A stretch of 64,000 nt of DNA from Candidatus Acetothermia bacterium (GCA_024653345.1 JANLFV010000005.1:64790-128789), one strand, 5' to 3'. Counted from the stretch's first letter, positions 49,467-57,972 are shown. Notes: generated from the sequence alone by a model not told the origin. Translations and numbers: made by a program.

Positions 49467-50534
49467 ATGCGCGTCCTGGTGGCGATGAGCGGTGGGGTCG
49501 ATTCAAGTGTCGCGGCCCTCCTGCTCAAGAGGGAAGGGCACGAGGTCCTCGGCGCGACCCTGAACCTCTGGAGCTACGCCGGGCGGCTCGAACCCTACAA
49601 CAACTGCTGCTCCCTCGAGGTCGCGGCCGTAGCCAAGCAGTTGGGCATCGAGCACCATTTCCTAGATTATGGCCGGCTCTTCGAGCGGGAGGTCGTCCGC
49701 CGGACGATTCAGAAATATCTGCGCGGGCGGACCCCGAACCCCTGCATCTGGTGCAACGCGCTCGTCCGGTTCCCCGCGCTGTTGGCCGAGGCCGAGCGGC
49801 TGGGCTGCGACTACCTCGCCACCGGGCACTATGCCCGGGTCATCAAAGAGAACGGAGTTCATCACCTCCTCCGCGGCCGCGACCTCGAGAAGGACCAGTC
49901 TTACTTCCTCTACCGGCTCACCCAAAGGGAGCTCGCCAAGCTCATCTTCCCTGTCGGGGATTATCTCAAGGAGGAGGTCTTCACCATTGCCAAGGAGTCC
50001 GGCCTCCTGGTCAAGCCCCGTGAGAGCCAGGACCTTTGCTTCGTCCCTGATAACGACTATCGCCGGTTCTTGCTGGACCACTCCAGGGACGGGATCCGGC
50101 CGGGCGAGATCGTCGATACCTCGGGCCGGGTCCTGGGCCGGCATGAGGGGCTCCCATTCTATACCATCGGCCAGCGGCGGGGCCTGGGGCTCGCCTCGGG
50201 CGAGCGGCTCTATGTCCTGGCCCTCGAGCCCGAGCGGAATAGGCTGATCGTCGGCCCGGAGGAGGCCCTCTACTCCCGCGGCCTGATCGCCTCGGAGGTC
50301 AATTGGCTCGGCGGCCCGCCCGGCGCGGGCGAGCTTGAGGTCGAGGTCAAGGTCCGCTATCGCACCCCTCCGGCGAGGGCGCGGGTCGAGCCCCTCGGCG
50401 ACGGCCGGGCGCGGGTCATCTTCGCCGAGCCGCAGCGGGCCATCACCCTCGGCCAGGCGGCCGTCTTCTATCGGGACGAGCGGGTCCTCGGCGGTGGGGT
50501 GATCGAGAGAATCTTGAGCGATGCTGAGGCTTAG
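49467..50534 (+). CDS. mnmA: tRNA-specific 2-thiouridylase
   Basis: 355 residues. PP-loop VAMSGGVDSSVAALLL, catalytic cysteines in TPNPCIWCN and SQDLCFV, LATGHYARV, and GRHEGLPFYTIGQRRGLG. It thiolates U34 of Lys, Glu and Gln tRNAs. ATG 49467 is chosen over GTG 49464. The upstream gene's TGATATAAT leaves almost no leader. The 3' end overlaps the ABC ATPase by 14 bases. Confidence 0.94.
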   Translation: MRVLVAMSGGVDSSVAALLLKREGHEVLGATLNLWSYAGRLEPYNNCCSLEVAAVAKQLGIEHHFLDYGRLFEREVVRRTIQKYLRGRTPNPCIWCNALVRFPALLAEAERLGCDYLATGHYARVIKENGVHHLLRGRDLEKDQSYFLYRLTQRELAKLIFPVGDYLKEEVFTIAKESGLLVKPRESQDLCFVPDNDYRRFLLDHSRDGIRPGEIVDTSGRVLGRHEGLPFYTIGQRRGLGLASGERLYVLALEPERNRLIVGPEEALYSRGLIASEVNWLGGPPGAGELEVEVKVRYRTPPARARVEPLGDGRARVIFAEPQRAITLGQAAVFYRDERVLGGGVIERILSDAEA

Positions 50535-51273
50535 CGGGATCGAGAAGGGCATCCTCCGGAATGGCCTCCCCCTCAAGGTCCTCGCCGGGCTCGACCTCGA
50601 GGTCGGGGAGGGGGAGTTCGTCTCGCTCCTCGGGCCGAGCGGCTGCGGGAAGACGACCCTACTCAACATCGTCGCCGGGCTCATCCGGCCCGACTCGGGG
50701 CGGATCTTCTTCAACGGGCGGGAGGTCTCGAGCTGCCGCGGCCATGTAGCCTACATGCAGCAAGACGACCTTCTCTTGCCCTGGCGGACGGCCCTGGAGA
50801 ACGCCATTCTCGGGCCGGAGCTGAAGGGGGCCGATCTCCACCGGGCACGGCACGAGGCCGAGGGGCTCTTCCACCGCTTCGGGCTCGAAGGCTTCGAGGA
50901 CCACTACCCCGCGGAGCTCTCGGGCGGGATGCGCCAGCGGGTGGCCCTGATCCGGACCTTGCTCACCGGGAAGAGGCTCTTCCTCCTCGATGAGCCCTTC
51001 GGCTCGCTCGATGCCATGACCCGCTCCGTCCTCCACCGCTACCTCCTCGGGGTCTTTGAGGAGTTCGAGAAGACGATCCTCTTCGTCACCCACGACCTGG
51101 AGGAGGCCCTCCTCCTCTCCGATCGGGTCTATCTTCTCACCGCCCGGCCCGCCCGGGTCAAGGCCCTCCTCGAGGTCCCGCTCCCCAGGCCGCGGGACCG
51201 CGGAGAGCCCAGGTTCATCCGGCTGGAGCGGGAGCTCGAGCGCTTGGTCCAGGAGGAGCTCCATGTGGCCTAA
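50521..51273 (+). CDS. ABC transporter ATP-binding protein (nitrate/sulfonate/pyrimidine type)
   Basis: 250 residues. Walker A LLGPSGCGKTTLLN, Q-loop YMQQDDLLLPWRT, signature LSGGMRQRVALIRTLL, Walker B LFLLDEPFGSLDAMT and H-loop VTHDLEEALLLSDRV. It is of the SsuB/TauB/ThiZ importer group. It overlaps mnmA and the permease gene. No substrate-binding protein is encoded next to it, so the substrate is unknown. Confidence 0.9.
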   Translation: MLRLSGIEKGILRNGLPLKVLAGLDLEVGEGEFVSLLGPSGCGKTTLLNIVAGLIRPDSGRIFFNGREVSSCRGHVAYMQQDDLLLPWRTALENAILGPELKGADLHRARHEAEGLFHRFGLEGFEDHYPAELSGGMRQRVALIRTLLTGKRLFLLDEPFGSLDAMTRSVLHRYLLGVFEEFEKTILFVTHDLEEALLLSDRVYLLTARPARVKALLEVPLPRPRDRGEPRFIRLERELERLVQEELHVA

Positions 51274-52021
51274 GGCTCGAGATTACCTCCCTCCGCTCGG
51301 GCTCCTCCTCGCCCTCTTTGGGCTCTGGGAGCTGGTGGCCTGGCGGCTCGAATTGCCCTTCATCCTCCCCGCCCCGAGCGCGATCTTCATCAGGATGGCC
51401 TCGGACTGGCTCCTCCTCCTCCGCCATGCCTTAGTGACGCTTGAGGAGGTCCTCTTGGGGCTCGCGATCGCCTTTATTTTCGGGCTCGCCCTGGCCTTGC
51501 TCATCTTCCACTCCAAGACCCTCGAGCGGGCCATCTATCCCCTGGTCATCGCCGTCCAGAATGTCCCGGTCTTCGCGATCGCCCCGATCCTGGTCCTCTG
51601 GCTCGGCTATGGCCTCTTCTCGAAGGTGGCCGTGGCCGCGTTGATCATCTTCTTCCCGCTGGTGGTGAACACCGTCGACGGGCTTCGCTCGACCGATCGC
51701 GGGCTCGTGGACTTATTCAGGGTGCTTGAGGCCAGCCGGGGCCAGCTCCTCCTCAAGCTCCATTTGCCCCACGCACTACCGTTCATCCTCTCCGGCTGCA
51801 AGGTCGGGGTCACCCTCGCGGTCGTCGGCGCTGTCATTGGCGAGTGGGTCGGCTCGAACGCCGGCTTAGGCTTCCTGATGGTCCAGGCGAACGCCCGGCT
51901 CAAGATTGATCTTCTATTTGCGGCCATCTTCTGGCTCGCGGCCCTGAGCATCGCGCTCTTCGGCCTCGTCTCAGCCATCGAGCGGGCGGCGCTGCCGTGG
52001 CGGAGGGTTGGACAGGGATGA
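51263..52021 (+). CDS. ABC transporter permease (SsuC/TauC/ThiX type)
   Basis: 252 residues with about six membrane helices: LPPLGLLLALFGLWELVAW, LPFILPAPSAIFIRM, ALVTLEEVLLGLAIAFIFGL, and the coupling EAA-loop region (LRSTDRGLVDLFRVLEASRG...LPHALPFILSG) followed by VVGAVIGEWVGSNAGLGFLM. ATG 51263 with AGGAGG is the start; the longer frame is read-through of the ATPase gene. It lacks an adjacent binding protein. Confidence 0.9.
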   Translation: MWPKARDYLPPLGLLLALFGLWELVAWRLELPFILPAPSAIFIRMASDWLLLLRHALVTLEEVLLGLAIAFIFGLALALLIFHSKTLERAIYPLVIAVQNVPVFAIAPILVLWLGYGLFSKVAVAALIIFFPLVVNTVDGLRSTDRGLVDLFRVLEASRGQLLLKLHLPHALPFILSGCKVGVTLAVVGAVIGEWVGSNAGLGFLMVQANARLKIDLLFAAIFWLAALSIALFGLVSAIERAALPWRRVGQG

Positions 52022-52040
52022 GCAGAAGCGAGCTGCTACT

Positions 52041-52070
52041 TTGTCAGGGAAGAGGAGAGTGTGCTATGAT
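52041..52070 (+). promoter_or_regulatory. promoter upstream of the second FGE-fold gene
   Basis: TTGTCA (52041-52046), 18-base spacer, TATGAT (52065-52070) with TGC before it. About 165 bases of leader follow with no recognised structure. Confidence 0.55.
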
Positions 52071-52238
52071 GACTTTGTCGCCCGTTCTGGCTGAAGTGGG
52101 CCGGGAGAGGGCCAGGCAGAGAGGGTTGAAGCGCTAGCGGTAAAGTTCATCCCTTTGTGGCGGCAGACTTAAGACACAACTGGAGTGAAGCTCCCTTCCT
52201 TCCCCGCCCGAGCCCGTTGGGCCGCAAAAGGAGGTTCT

Positions 52239-52473
52239 ATGCGCATCGCAAAGCTTATCGGGACCGGCGCGGCCTTGGGGCTTCTAGCCCTTCTCATCTT
52301 AGCTGCGGGGGAATGGCAGACAAAGTGGGTTAGCCCAGGGTTGCACCGTTAATTCTGTCATCTGTTTGGCTGAGGGCAGTTGGCAGGAGAACCTCACGAT
52401 CAGAACGGACAACCTGATCATGCGTGGGCAGGGACCCAGCCGGACCTTCGTGACTGGTTCGTTCCTGATTTAA
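52239..52473 (+). pseudogene. broken N-terminal part of the second FGE-fold gene
   Basis: AAAAGGAGG precedes ATG 52239, which encodes a signal peptide (MRIAKLIGTGAALGLLALLI, LAAG). At the GGGGG run 52307-52311 the frame must shift by one base to continue as GLAQGCTVNSVICLAEGSWQ and ENLTIRTDNLIMRGQGPSRT, the start of a right-handed beta-helix. That frame meets TAA at 52471-52473 and then runs on in frame into the FGE domain. Two lesions, or sequencing errors, separate the signal from the rest. Confidence 0.55.
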
Positions 52474-53316
52474 GTGGCCGGCCAATTCACTGTGGAAAGC
52501 CTGACTCTCCAGAGTAGTGTGGCCGGGGCAGCGCCGTCAGGGATGGTGCTGATCCCGGCGGGGAGCTTCGAGATGGGGGACAGCTTCGGCGAGGGGGACC
52601 CCGACGAGCGGCCCGTGCACAAGGTCTTTGTGAGCGCGTTCTACATGGACAAGTATGAGGTGACCAAGGCCCTGTGGGACGAGGTGGCCAACTGGGCGGC
52701 GGTGCACGGCTACGACATCGGGCCGAGTAGCGGTTCAGGAAATGGGGCAAACCACCCGGTCACCGACGTGTCGTGGTATGAGGCGGTGAAATGGGCCAAT
52801 GCGCGTAGTGAGAGGGAAGGCTTGACGCCGTGCTACTACACCAGTTCAAGCCAATCCACGGTCTACCGGACGGGGGGTGTGGATGTGCCGATAGAGTGCG
52901 TGAAGTGGAGTGGGTGCGGGTGTCGGTTGCCGACGGAGGCGGAGTGGGAGAAGGCCGCAAGAGGCGGCTTATCAGGCCAGCGCTACCCGTGGGGCAATGA
53001 CATCGACTGTGCGAGAGCCAATTACTACCCTTGCGTTGGTAACACGACCCCGGTGGGGAGCTACCCGCCTAATGGGTATGGGCTCTACGACATGGCAGGG
53101 AACGTGTGGGAGTGGGTGTGGGACTGGCACGACTCGGGTTATTACTCGCGTTCGCCGGAGGCTGACCCCCGTGGCCCGGCGTCGGGCTCGTTCCGCGTGT
53201 TACGCGGCGGCAGTTGGTTCATCATCGCGTCCTACTGCCAGGTTGCGACTCGCGGCGGCGGCGCGCCCGGCCGCGCCTGCATGGGCTTCCGGGCTGTGCG
53301 GCCTGCAGGTCAGTGA
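52474..53316 (+). CDS. FGE/C-type-lectin-fold protein with hypervariable C-terminus (DGR-type target)
   Basis: 280 residues from GTG 52474. A short beta-helix-like lead (FTVESLTLQSSVAG) is followed by an FGE-sulfatase-fold domain (MVLIPAGSFEMGD, ERPVHKVFVSAFYMDKYEVT, RLPTEAEWEKAARGG, YGLYDMAGNVWEWVWDW, VLRGGSW). The C-terminal cassette is intact in frame and ends GFRAVRPAGQ. It is the paralogue of the domain at 47.0-47.8 kb. In DGR target proteins this fold displays variable ligand-binding residues rather than acting as an enzyme. Export depends on the damaged 5' part, so it may be inactive. Confidence 0.75.
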   Translation: MAGQFTVESLTLQSSVAGAAPSGMVLIPAGSFEMGDSFGEGDPDERPVHKVFVSAFYMDKYEVTKALWDEVANWAAVHGYDIGPSSGSGNGANHPVTDVSWYEAVKWANARSEREGLTPCYYTSSSQSTVYRTGGVDVPIECVKWSGCGCRLPTEAEWEKAARGGLSGQRYPWGNDIDCARANYYPCVGNTTPVGSYPPNGYGLYDMAGNVWEWVWDWHDSGYYSRSPEADPRGPASGSFRVLRGGSWFIIASYCQVATRGGGAPGRACMGFRAVRPAGQ

Positions 53317-53325
53317 GGTGAGCTG
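53201..53325 (+). other. variable region 2 (VR2), DGR-type
   Basis: The 5' flank 53201-53217 is identical to that of VR1, the core is 53218-53283, and the 3' flank 53284-53325 is identical over 42 nt. Against VR1 the core has a two-codon gap and changes in 14 codons, with the third base kept in nearly all of them. Confidence 0.75.
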
Positions 53326-53340
53326 AGGCGGAGCGGCGGA

Positions 53341-53395
53341 TTCCGGTCGAGCCAGCGGAGCGGTCCCGCCCGGAGGGCGGGAGGCGAGACCGGAA
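53341..53395 (+). other. post-VR2 nested hairpin
   Basis: Outer stem TTCCGGTC / GACCGGAA (53341-53348 with 53388-53395). Perfect inner hairpin TCCCGCCC GGA GGGCGGGA (53364-53382). The fourth outer pair is C-G here and A-T after VR1, a compensatory change. Confidence 0.65.
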
Positions 53396-53440
53396 GCGGA
53401 CGCGGAGCTGGGGCTTTCGCCTCGTGAGGACAGCGCCCTA

Positions 53441-53582
53441 GATAGGTGCACAGAATAATTGAACAGGGGGCCACCTGTCGTGGCATGATGGGTCATTCCT
53501 CTTGCCCGGCCCTGGGCAGGTCTACCGGGAGCTGGAGCGCTCCCCGCGCTAAGGGCCCCCTGTCCAATCATCTTGTGCTATC
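53441..53582 (+). mobile_element. IS630-derived miniature element (MITE-like)
   Basis: 142 bp flanked by TA (53439-53440 and 53583-53584). The first about 55 bp match the left end of the IS630 element at 5911, including GATAGGTGCACAGAATAATT. The last about 80 bp match its right end, including the transposase tail codons GQVYRELERSP and TGTCCAATCATCTTGTGC. The transposase interior is deleted. Confidence 0.85.
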
Positions 53583-53679
53583 TAAATAAGTGAAGAGGCT
53601 CTCTAACATCATCGGATAAGCAGAAGAGAAGAGGTGGGTTATCCCGACTCTACCCAGCCCTTGTGGTTGAGCAAAGCGC

Positions 53680-53709
53680 GGGGGCCGGGCGGGACCCCGC
53701 TCGGCCCCC
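53680..53709 (-). terminator. GC-rich hairpin downstream of the S74 lipoprotein gene
   Basis: GGGGGCCG (53680-53687) pairs with CGGCCCCC (53702-53709) around further complementary bases. It lies about 65 bases after the stop at 53775. There is no U-run on the minus strand. Confidence 0.4.
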
Positions 53710-53774
53710 ACGACATCAATGCGCGCTCCTCCGAGAGACTGAGTTCCCTTGCCTAACAAGCTTAACCCGAAGGC

Positions 53775-55688
53775 CTATTTCTCTCCGGCCAACTCCGAGA
53801 CCATCCGCTCCAGCGCCTCCAGCCGGGATCGCAAGTCCTCGACCTCTTGGGTCAGGCGCGCAATCTGCTCGTCCTTCTCCAGGCTGAGCTGGTAGAGGGC
53901 CTGGATGGAGATGAGCGCGATCCCATCAGCGTCGCTGCTGTTGATGTAGCGCTCGCTCTCCCCCAGGCCGAAGGCGGCGTAGAAGTCCTGGGCCATCGGC
54001 CCGATGTGCCGGATCGAGGGGTCCTGGGACCTCATGTTCCACTCGCTGATCGGGATCTGGCTCAGCCTCTCGAGGATCAGCCGCCCGTCGACGGGACTGA
54101 AGTTCTCCTTCAGCTCGCGGTCGCTGATCGCGGACCAGGCGTTCGAGCCAGGGGTGAGGTAAACTCCGGCCGTAGGTTTGCCTGTCCCATCGACTGCGGA
54201 GACGAACCGCGCCCCGCCGGTGGAGCGGACGCTGAATTCGTTGGCTGCCGTGGACTCGAAATAGAAGCCAGTTAGGTGATCAGCCCACACGAAGCTCCCA
54301 TCATGATTTGCTTTGGCTTGGGTTCCGGCGGCAAAGGATGCTACGCCAGCAGCGAGGTTCCCTGAGCCCCCACAAGCTGTGGATGCTTCACCATTGGCAG
54401 CATTGCCAGTGCCGCCGCAGACTGTAGCGACTTCTCCGTTCGTTCTGTTCCCCGAGCCTCCACTTATGGTAGATACTGAACCGATGGCAATATTGGCATC
54501 ACCGCCGCAGATTGTTGCCAAGACTCCGCTCACTGTGTTCTTCGCGCCCCCACCTATTGTCCCCCAATGAGCTGTCACCTCGTTGTAGCATGGAGGGTCC
54601 ACACAGATAGCTGCCCCACCCCCGGCGATTGTGGCCCCTTCGACCCCCGGATCGACGCTGTTCAGGCGGAACCCGCCGATGATGTTCGGCGAGGCAGCAG
54701 GCTCAATCCGCAGTGCCCTGTAGTTGTTCACCCGGATCTCCAGAGCCACATTGTCGGTGGTGCCGAGGAAGTTGGTGGTTGGGTCGGTGCCGGCATTACC
54801 GGTGAGCGACCAGGCTCCGCCGGTGGCCACTGGCTCACAAGTCACGGTCCCGTCGGCGTTGATGACCCGGATCGCGTTCCCCGAGGAGCATGAGCCGGTA
54901 ACTCGGCGCTGGATCTGTGTCGTATCCACATCCTCTGCTGCGATGCTGCCGTTGACGATCTTGCTCGAGTCCACCGAGTTCCCGGCGAGCATGGCGAGCG
55001 TGATCCCGCCATTGGCCACGCTGAAGGTCGTGCCGACGAGGCTGAGGCCCGCGCCCGCGGAGTAGGTGGTGTCGCTGTCTGCCGAACAAATCCAGTCGGT
55101 GCCATTCCACTTCAGGACTTGGCCGGTGGAGCAGCCGGTGAGAAGGCTCAGGGTTACATCCCCGCTCGTCCCGCCCCCACTCAACCCCAACCCGGCGAGC
55201 ACGGCGGTGATGTCGCCCCCGCCCATGGGCTGGCAGGCCACCGTCCCGTCCTCGCCGATCTCCCGGATGGCATTCCCTACTGAGCAAGTGCCCGTCACCC
55301 GCCGCTGGACCTCCGCGGTGTTCACATCTGCAGCGCCGAGGCTCCCATCCACGACCTTGCCCGAGTTCACCGAGTTCGCGCCCAGTTTGCTGGCAGTGAC
55401 CGATCCGTCGGCGATCGCTGCCTCCTTCACGCAACCAGTGCAGACGATCTCGCTCTCCAGCTTGAGGTTCCCCACCACATGGAGCTTCTCCGCGGGGTTG
55501 GCTGTCCCGATCCCAACTCGATCGGTGATCGTGGTCAGCCGGACCACCGTCCCATCATCCGTCCAGCCACCACCCACTGCGGTCCCGCCCCCTGCGGGCG
55601 GCGCGGGATACTCGCAGGAGACCAAGATAGCCCCCAGGACGAGGATCAGGCCGAAGGCCAGAAAGAGCCGAAAAGCCGTGCCTCTCAT
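53775..55688 (-). CDS. surface lipoprotein with YadA-head-like repeats and S74 chaperone domain
   Basis: 637 residues from ATG 55688 (AAAGGAG upstream; the longer frame lacks a site). Lipobox near LGAILVSC. Two copies of a module [18 protein letters not shown] / [18 protein letters not shown] follow, then trimeric-autotransporter head-like repeats ([38 protein letters not shown]). The C-terminal intramolecular chaperone of the peptidase S74 family ([20 protein letters not shown] ... [17 protein letters not shown]) and a coiled coil close the protein. S74 domains trimerise beta-helical fibres and cut themselves off at the Ser of the SDRELKEN region. A phage-tail-fibre-like surface appendage is inferred. 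Confidence 0.8.
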   Translation of the reverse strand: MRGTAFRLFLAFGLILVLGAILVSCEYPAPPAGGGTAVGGGWTDDGTVVRLTTITDRVGIGTANPAEKLHVVGNLKLESEIVCTGCVKEAAIADGSVTASKLGANSVNSGKVVDGSLGAADVNTAEVQRRVTGTCSVGNAIREIGEDGTVACQPMGGGDITAVLAGLGLSGGGTSGDVTLSLLTGCSTGQVLKWNGTDWICSADSDTTYSAGAGLSLVGTTFSVANGGITLAMLAGNSVDSSKIVNGSIAAEDVDTTQIQRRVTGSCSSGNAIRVINADGTVTCEPVATGGAWSLTGNAGTDPTTNFLGTTDNVALEIRVNNYRALRIEPAASPNIIGGFRLNSVDPGVEGATIAGGGAAICVDPPCYNEVTAHWGTIGGGAKNTVSGVLATICGGDANIAIGSVSTISGGSGNRTNGEVATVCGGTGNAANGEASTACGGSGNLAAGVASFAAGTQAKANHDGSFVWADHLTGFYFESTAANEFSVRSTGGARFVSAVDGTGKPTAGVYLTPGSNAWSAISDRELKENFSPVDGRLILERLSQIPISEWNMRSQDPSIRHIGPMAQDFYAAFGLGESERYINSSDADGIALISIQALYQLSLEKDEQIARLTQEVEDLRSRLEALERMVSELAGEK

Positions 55689-55881
55689 CGTTACTCCTTT
55701 CCGTATACGCGATTCTGTCTCTGCAGGAGAATCTTGCTGGAAGAGCCTCTCACCTCCGAACTCCTCTTTCGCCAAATCTTTAGACCGCTCGCCCTTCCAC
55801 GGCTAAGGAATCGGGTTTTCTTTGAAGGTGATGTTCATCACCGCTGCCGGACCTGAAGGCTCGGTGGTAGACCGCCTGCGG

Positions 55882-57969
55882 CTAGGCGAGGAGGATACGG
55901 GCGTCGAGTGCCAGGATGCCTTCCTCACGCAGGAGCAGCGGGTTGATGTCCAGTTCGGCGATCCGCGGCTGCTCGATGAGAAGCTGCGAGACCTTCAGGA
56001 TTGCCTCGACCAGGCTCTCCTTGTCGAGCGGTCGCCTCCCGCGGAAGCCGGCGATCAGCCGATCAAGGCCGCTCTCGGCGATCATCTGCTCCGCATCAGC
56101 GCGGGTCAGCGGCGTGACGCGCACGGCGGTCTTGGCCAACAGCTCAGCGTAGATCCCGCCGAGGCCGAGGAGCACCGCCGGACCGAAGGCCCGCTCCCTT
56201 CTCCCCCCGAGGATCAGCTCCTCCCCGCCGGAGGCCATCCGCTGGAGGAGGAAGCCCTCGATCCTGGCCTGCGGCAGGCGCTGGCGGACCCCAGCGAGCA
56301 GGGCCTCGCACGCCTGGGCCAGCTGAGACCCGTCGGTGATGTCGAGCGCGAGCCCGCCGAACTCGGTCTTATGAAGCAGCTCGGGCGAGATAACCTTCGC
56401 CGCTAGGGGATAGCCGAGGTGCTCCGCAGCCTGGAGGGCCTCTCTGGCGGTTCTGACTTTGACCCACGGCGCGGTCGGAATTCCCAATAGTTCGAGAAGC
56501 GTGAGGCTCTCGTCGAGGGGGAGAGCTCCTCCCGCCCGGTTCCGGAGAAGCTCGCTGATCCTGCCGTCGGTTCGAGGGTTAGCGCCGGTCGGGACCCTTA
56601 CACCCTCCAAGCTCCGGCGCCTGAGGTAGTAGTCCCGAGCCGCGGCCAGCGCGCCCAGGGCATCCTCAATCCCCAGGAAGAAGGGCCAATCGAGCTCCTG
56701 CTCCAGCCTGGCCAGCTCCTCCCGCTCGGTGAGAACCGTGAGCGCCACCGGCTTCCCGTAGCGGTGCGAGAGGGCCTTCACTCTTGTCACCAGCTCGCGC
56801 GTCTCGCGAGCCTCCGTGTTCGCCGCATAGGTGTGGACGAGGAGGACCGCGTCCACCTCGGCCATGCGGAGGCATTCCTCAGTGATCCAGGCATAGAGCC
56901 TGAGGTCGAACAGGTCGCCTAAGTCCAACGGGTTGGTTGGCTTGATCACCTTCGCCCGGAAGAGGCCCTGGACCTTGCTCAGGAAGGCCTGGGGGAACCG
57001 GTAGAGCTCAAACCCCGTGGCTTCCGCACCGTCCGCCGCGATCACGGCGTGGCCTCCGGTGCGGGCGATGACTGCTAGCCGGTTGCCGCGCACTGGGGGC
57101 AAGAAGAGGGCCTTGGCGCAGTTCACCGCGGCCCGGAAGTCGGGGACCCGGATGAGCCCCGATTGGAGCGCGGCCGCGCTTACCACGCGATCATCGTTGG
57201 CCAGGGCAGCCGTATGGGACCTGGCGATCGCGCTGCTCGCGGTCCCTCGATGGGCCTTGTGCAGCAGGATCGGCTTCCTTGCAGTCCGGGCTAGCTCCAT
57301 CAGCCGCCGCCCATCCTCGATCCCCTCGAGGTAGAGGATGATCAGCTCCGTCCCCGGATCGGCGAGCAGGTATTCGAGGTAGTCGATCTCGTCGAGGTCG
57401 AGCTTGTTCCCGATGCTGACGATCTTGTTCACTCCCAGGCCGGAAACAGAGAGGAGGTTGGCGTAGGTGAGGGCCACACCCCCGCTCTGGGAGACTACAG
57501 AGATCTTGCCCGGTCTGGCCGCGGTGGGGCTCAAGAGGACGAACGGCAGGGCGAGCCCGTTCTCGAGGTTGATGATCGAGAGGCAGTTCGGCCCGACGAA
57601 GCGGATTTCCCACCGCCTCGCCACCTCGAGGAGCCGGTCTTCTAGCGCCCTCCCCTCCTCGGAGAACTCCGAGAACCCCGCGGACTCGATGACCGCCCAC
57701 TTGATCCCCTTCCGGCCGCAGCGGTCCAGAAGCTCAGGGACCAGGGGAGCAGGTGTGAGGAAGACCGCGAGGTCTATGCCCTGTGGCAGCTCCTCGACCG
57801 CGCTATAGATCTGGACCCCGAAGACCTCACCCCGCTCCCTGCCGATCGCGTAGATCTTCCCCCGATAGCCGAACTGCTGAAGGTTGGCGATGATGTTCTT
57901 CCCCATGTTCTCCGGCTTCGCGGAGACACCGAGGACCACCAGGCTCTCGGGGTAGAAGATCGCTCTCAT
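55882..57969 (-). CDS. ADP-forming acetyl/acyl-CoA synthetase, fused alpha and beta
   Basis: 695 residues. The alpha half has CoA-binding VVLGVSAKPENMGKNIIANL, ligase domain VVSQSGGVALTYANLL, and the phospho-histidine in ARSHTAALANDDRV. The beta half is an ATP-grasp domain (LLELLGIPTAPWVKVRTARE, AAKVISPELLHKTEFGGLAL) with metal-site acids near IAELDINPLLL. The enzyme makes ATP from acyl-CoA in archaeal and anaerobic fermentations and would consume the aryl-acyl-CoA made by IorAB. Confidence 0.9.
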   Translation of the reverse strand: MRAIFYPESLVVLGVSAKPENMGKNIIANLQQFGYRGKIYAIGRERGEVFGVQIYSAVEELPQGIDLAVFLTPAPLVPELLDRCGRKGIKWAVIESAGFSEFSEEGRALEDRLLEVARRWEIRFVGPNCLSIINLENGLALPFVLLSPTAARPGKISVVSQSGGVALTYANLLSVSGLGVNKIVSIGNKLDLDEIDYLEYLLADPGTELIILYLEGIEDGRRLMELARTARKPILLHKAHRGTASSAIARSHTAALANDDRVVSAAALQSGLIRVPDFRAAVNCAKALFLPPVRGNRLAVIARTGGHAVIAADGAEATGFELYRFPQAFLSKVQGLFRAKVIKPTNPLDLGDLFDLRLYAWITEECLRMAEVDAVLLVHTYAANTEARETRELVTRVKALSHRYGKPVALTVLTEREELARLEQELDWPFFLGIEDALGALAAARDYYLRRRSLEGVRVPTGANPRTDGRISELLRNRAGGALPLDESLTLLELLGIPTAPWVKVRTAREALQAAEHLGYPLAAKVISPELLHKTEFGGLALDITDGSQLAQACEALLAGVRQRLPQARIEGFLLQRMASGGEELILGGRRERAFGPAVLLGLGGIYAELLAKTAVRVTPLTRADAEQMIAESGLDRLIAGFRGRRPLDKESLVEAILKVSQLLIEQPRIAELDINPLLLREEGILALDARILLA

Positions 57970-57972
57970 CGA

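Noticed and set aside
52474-53316. Sulfatase-maturing (formylglycine-generating) enzyme function
   Set aside because: The fold is FGE-like, but no sulfatase lies nearby and the hypervariable C-terminus fits a ligand-binding variable protein better.
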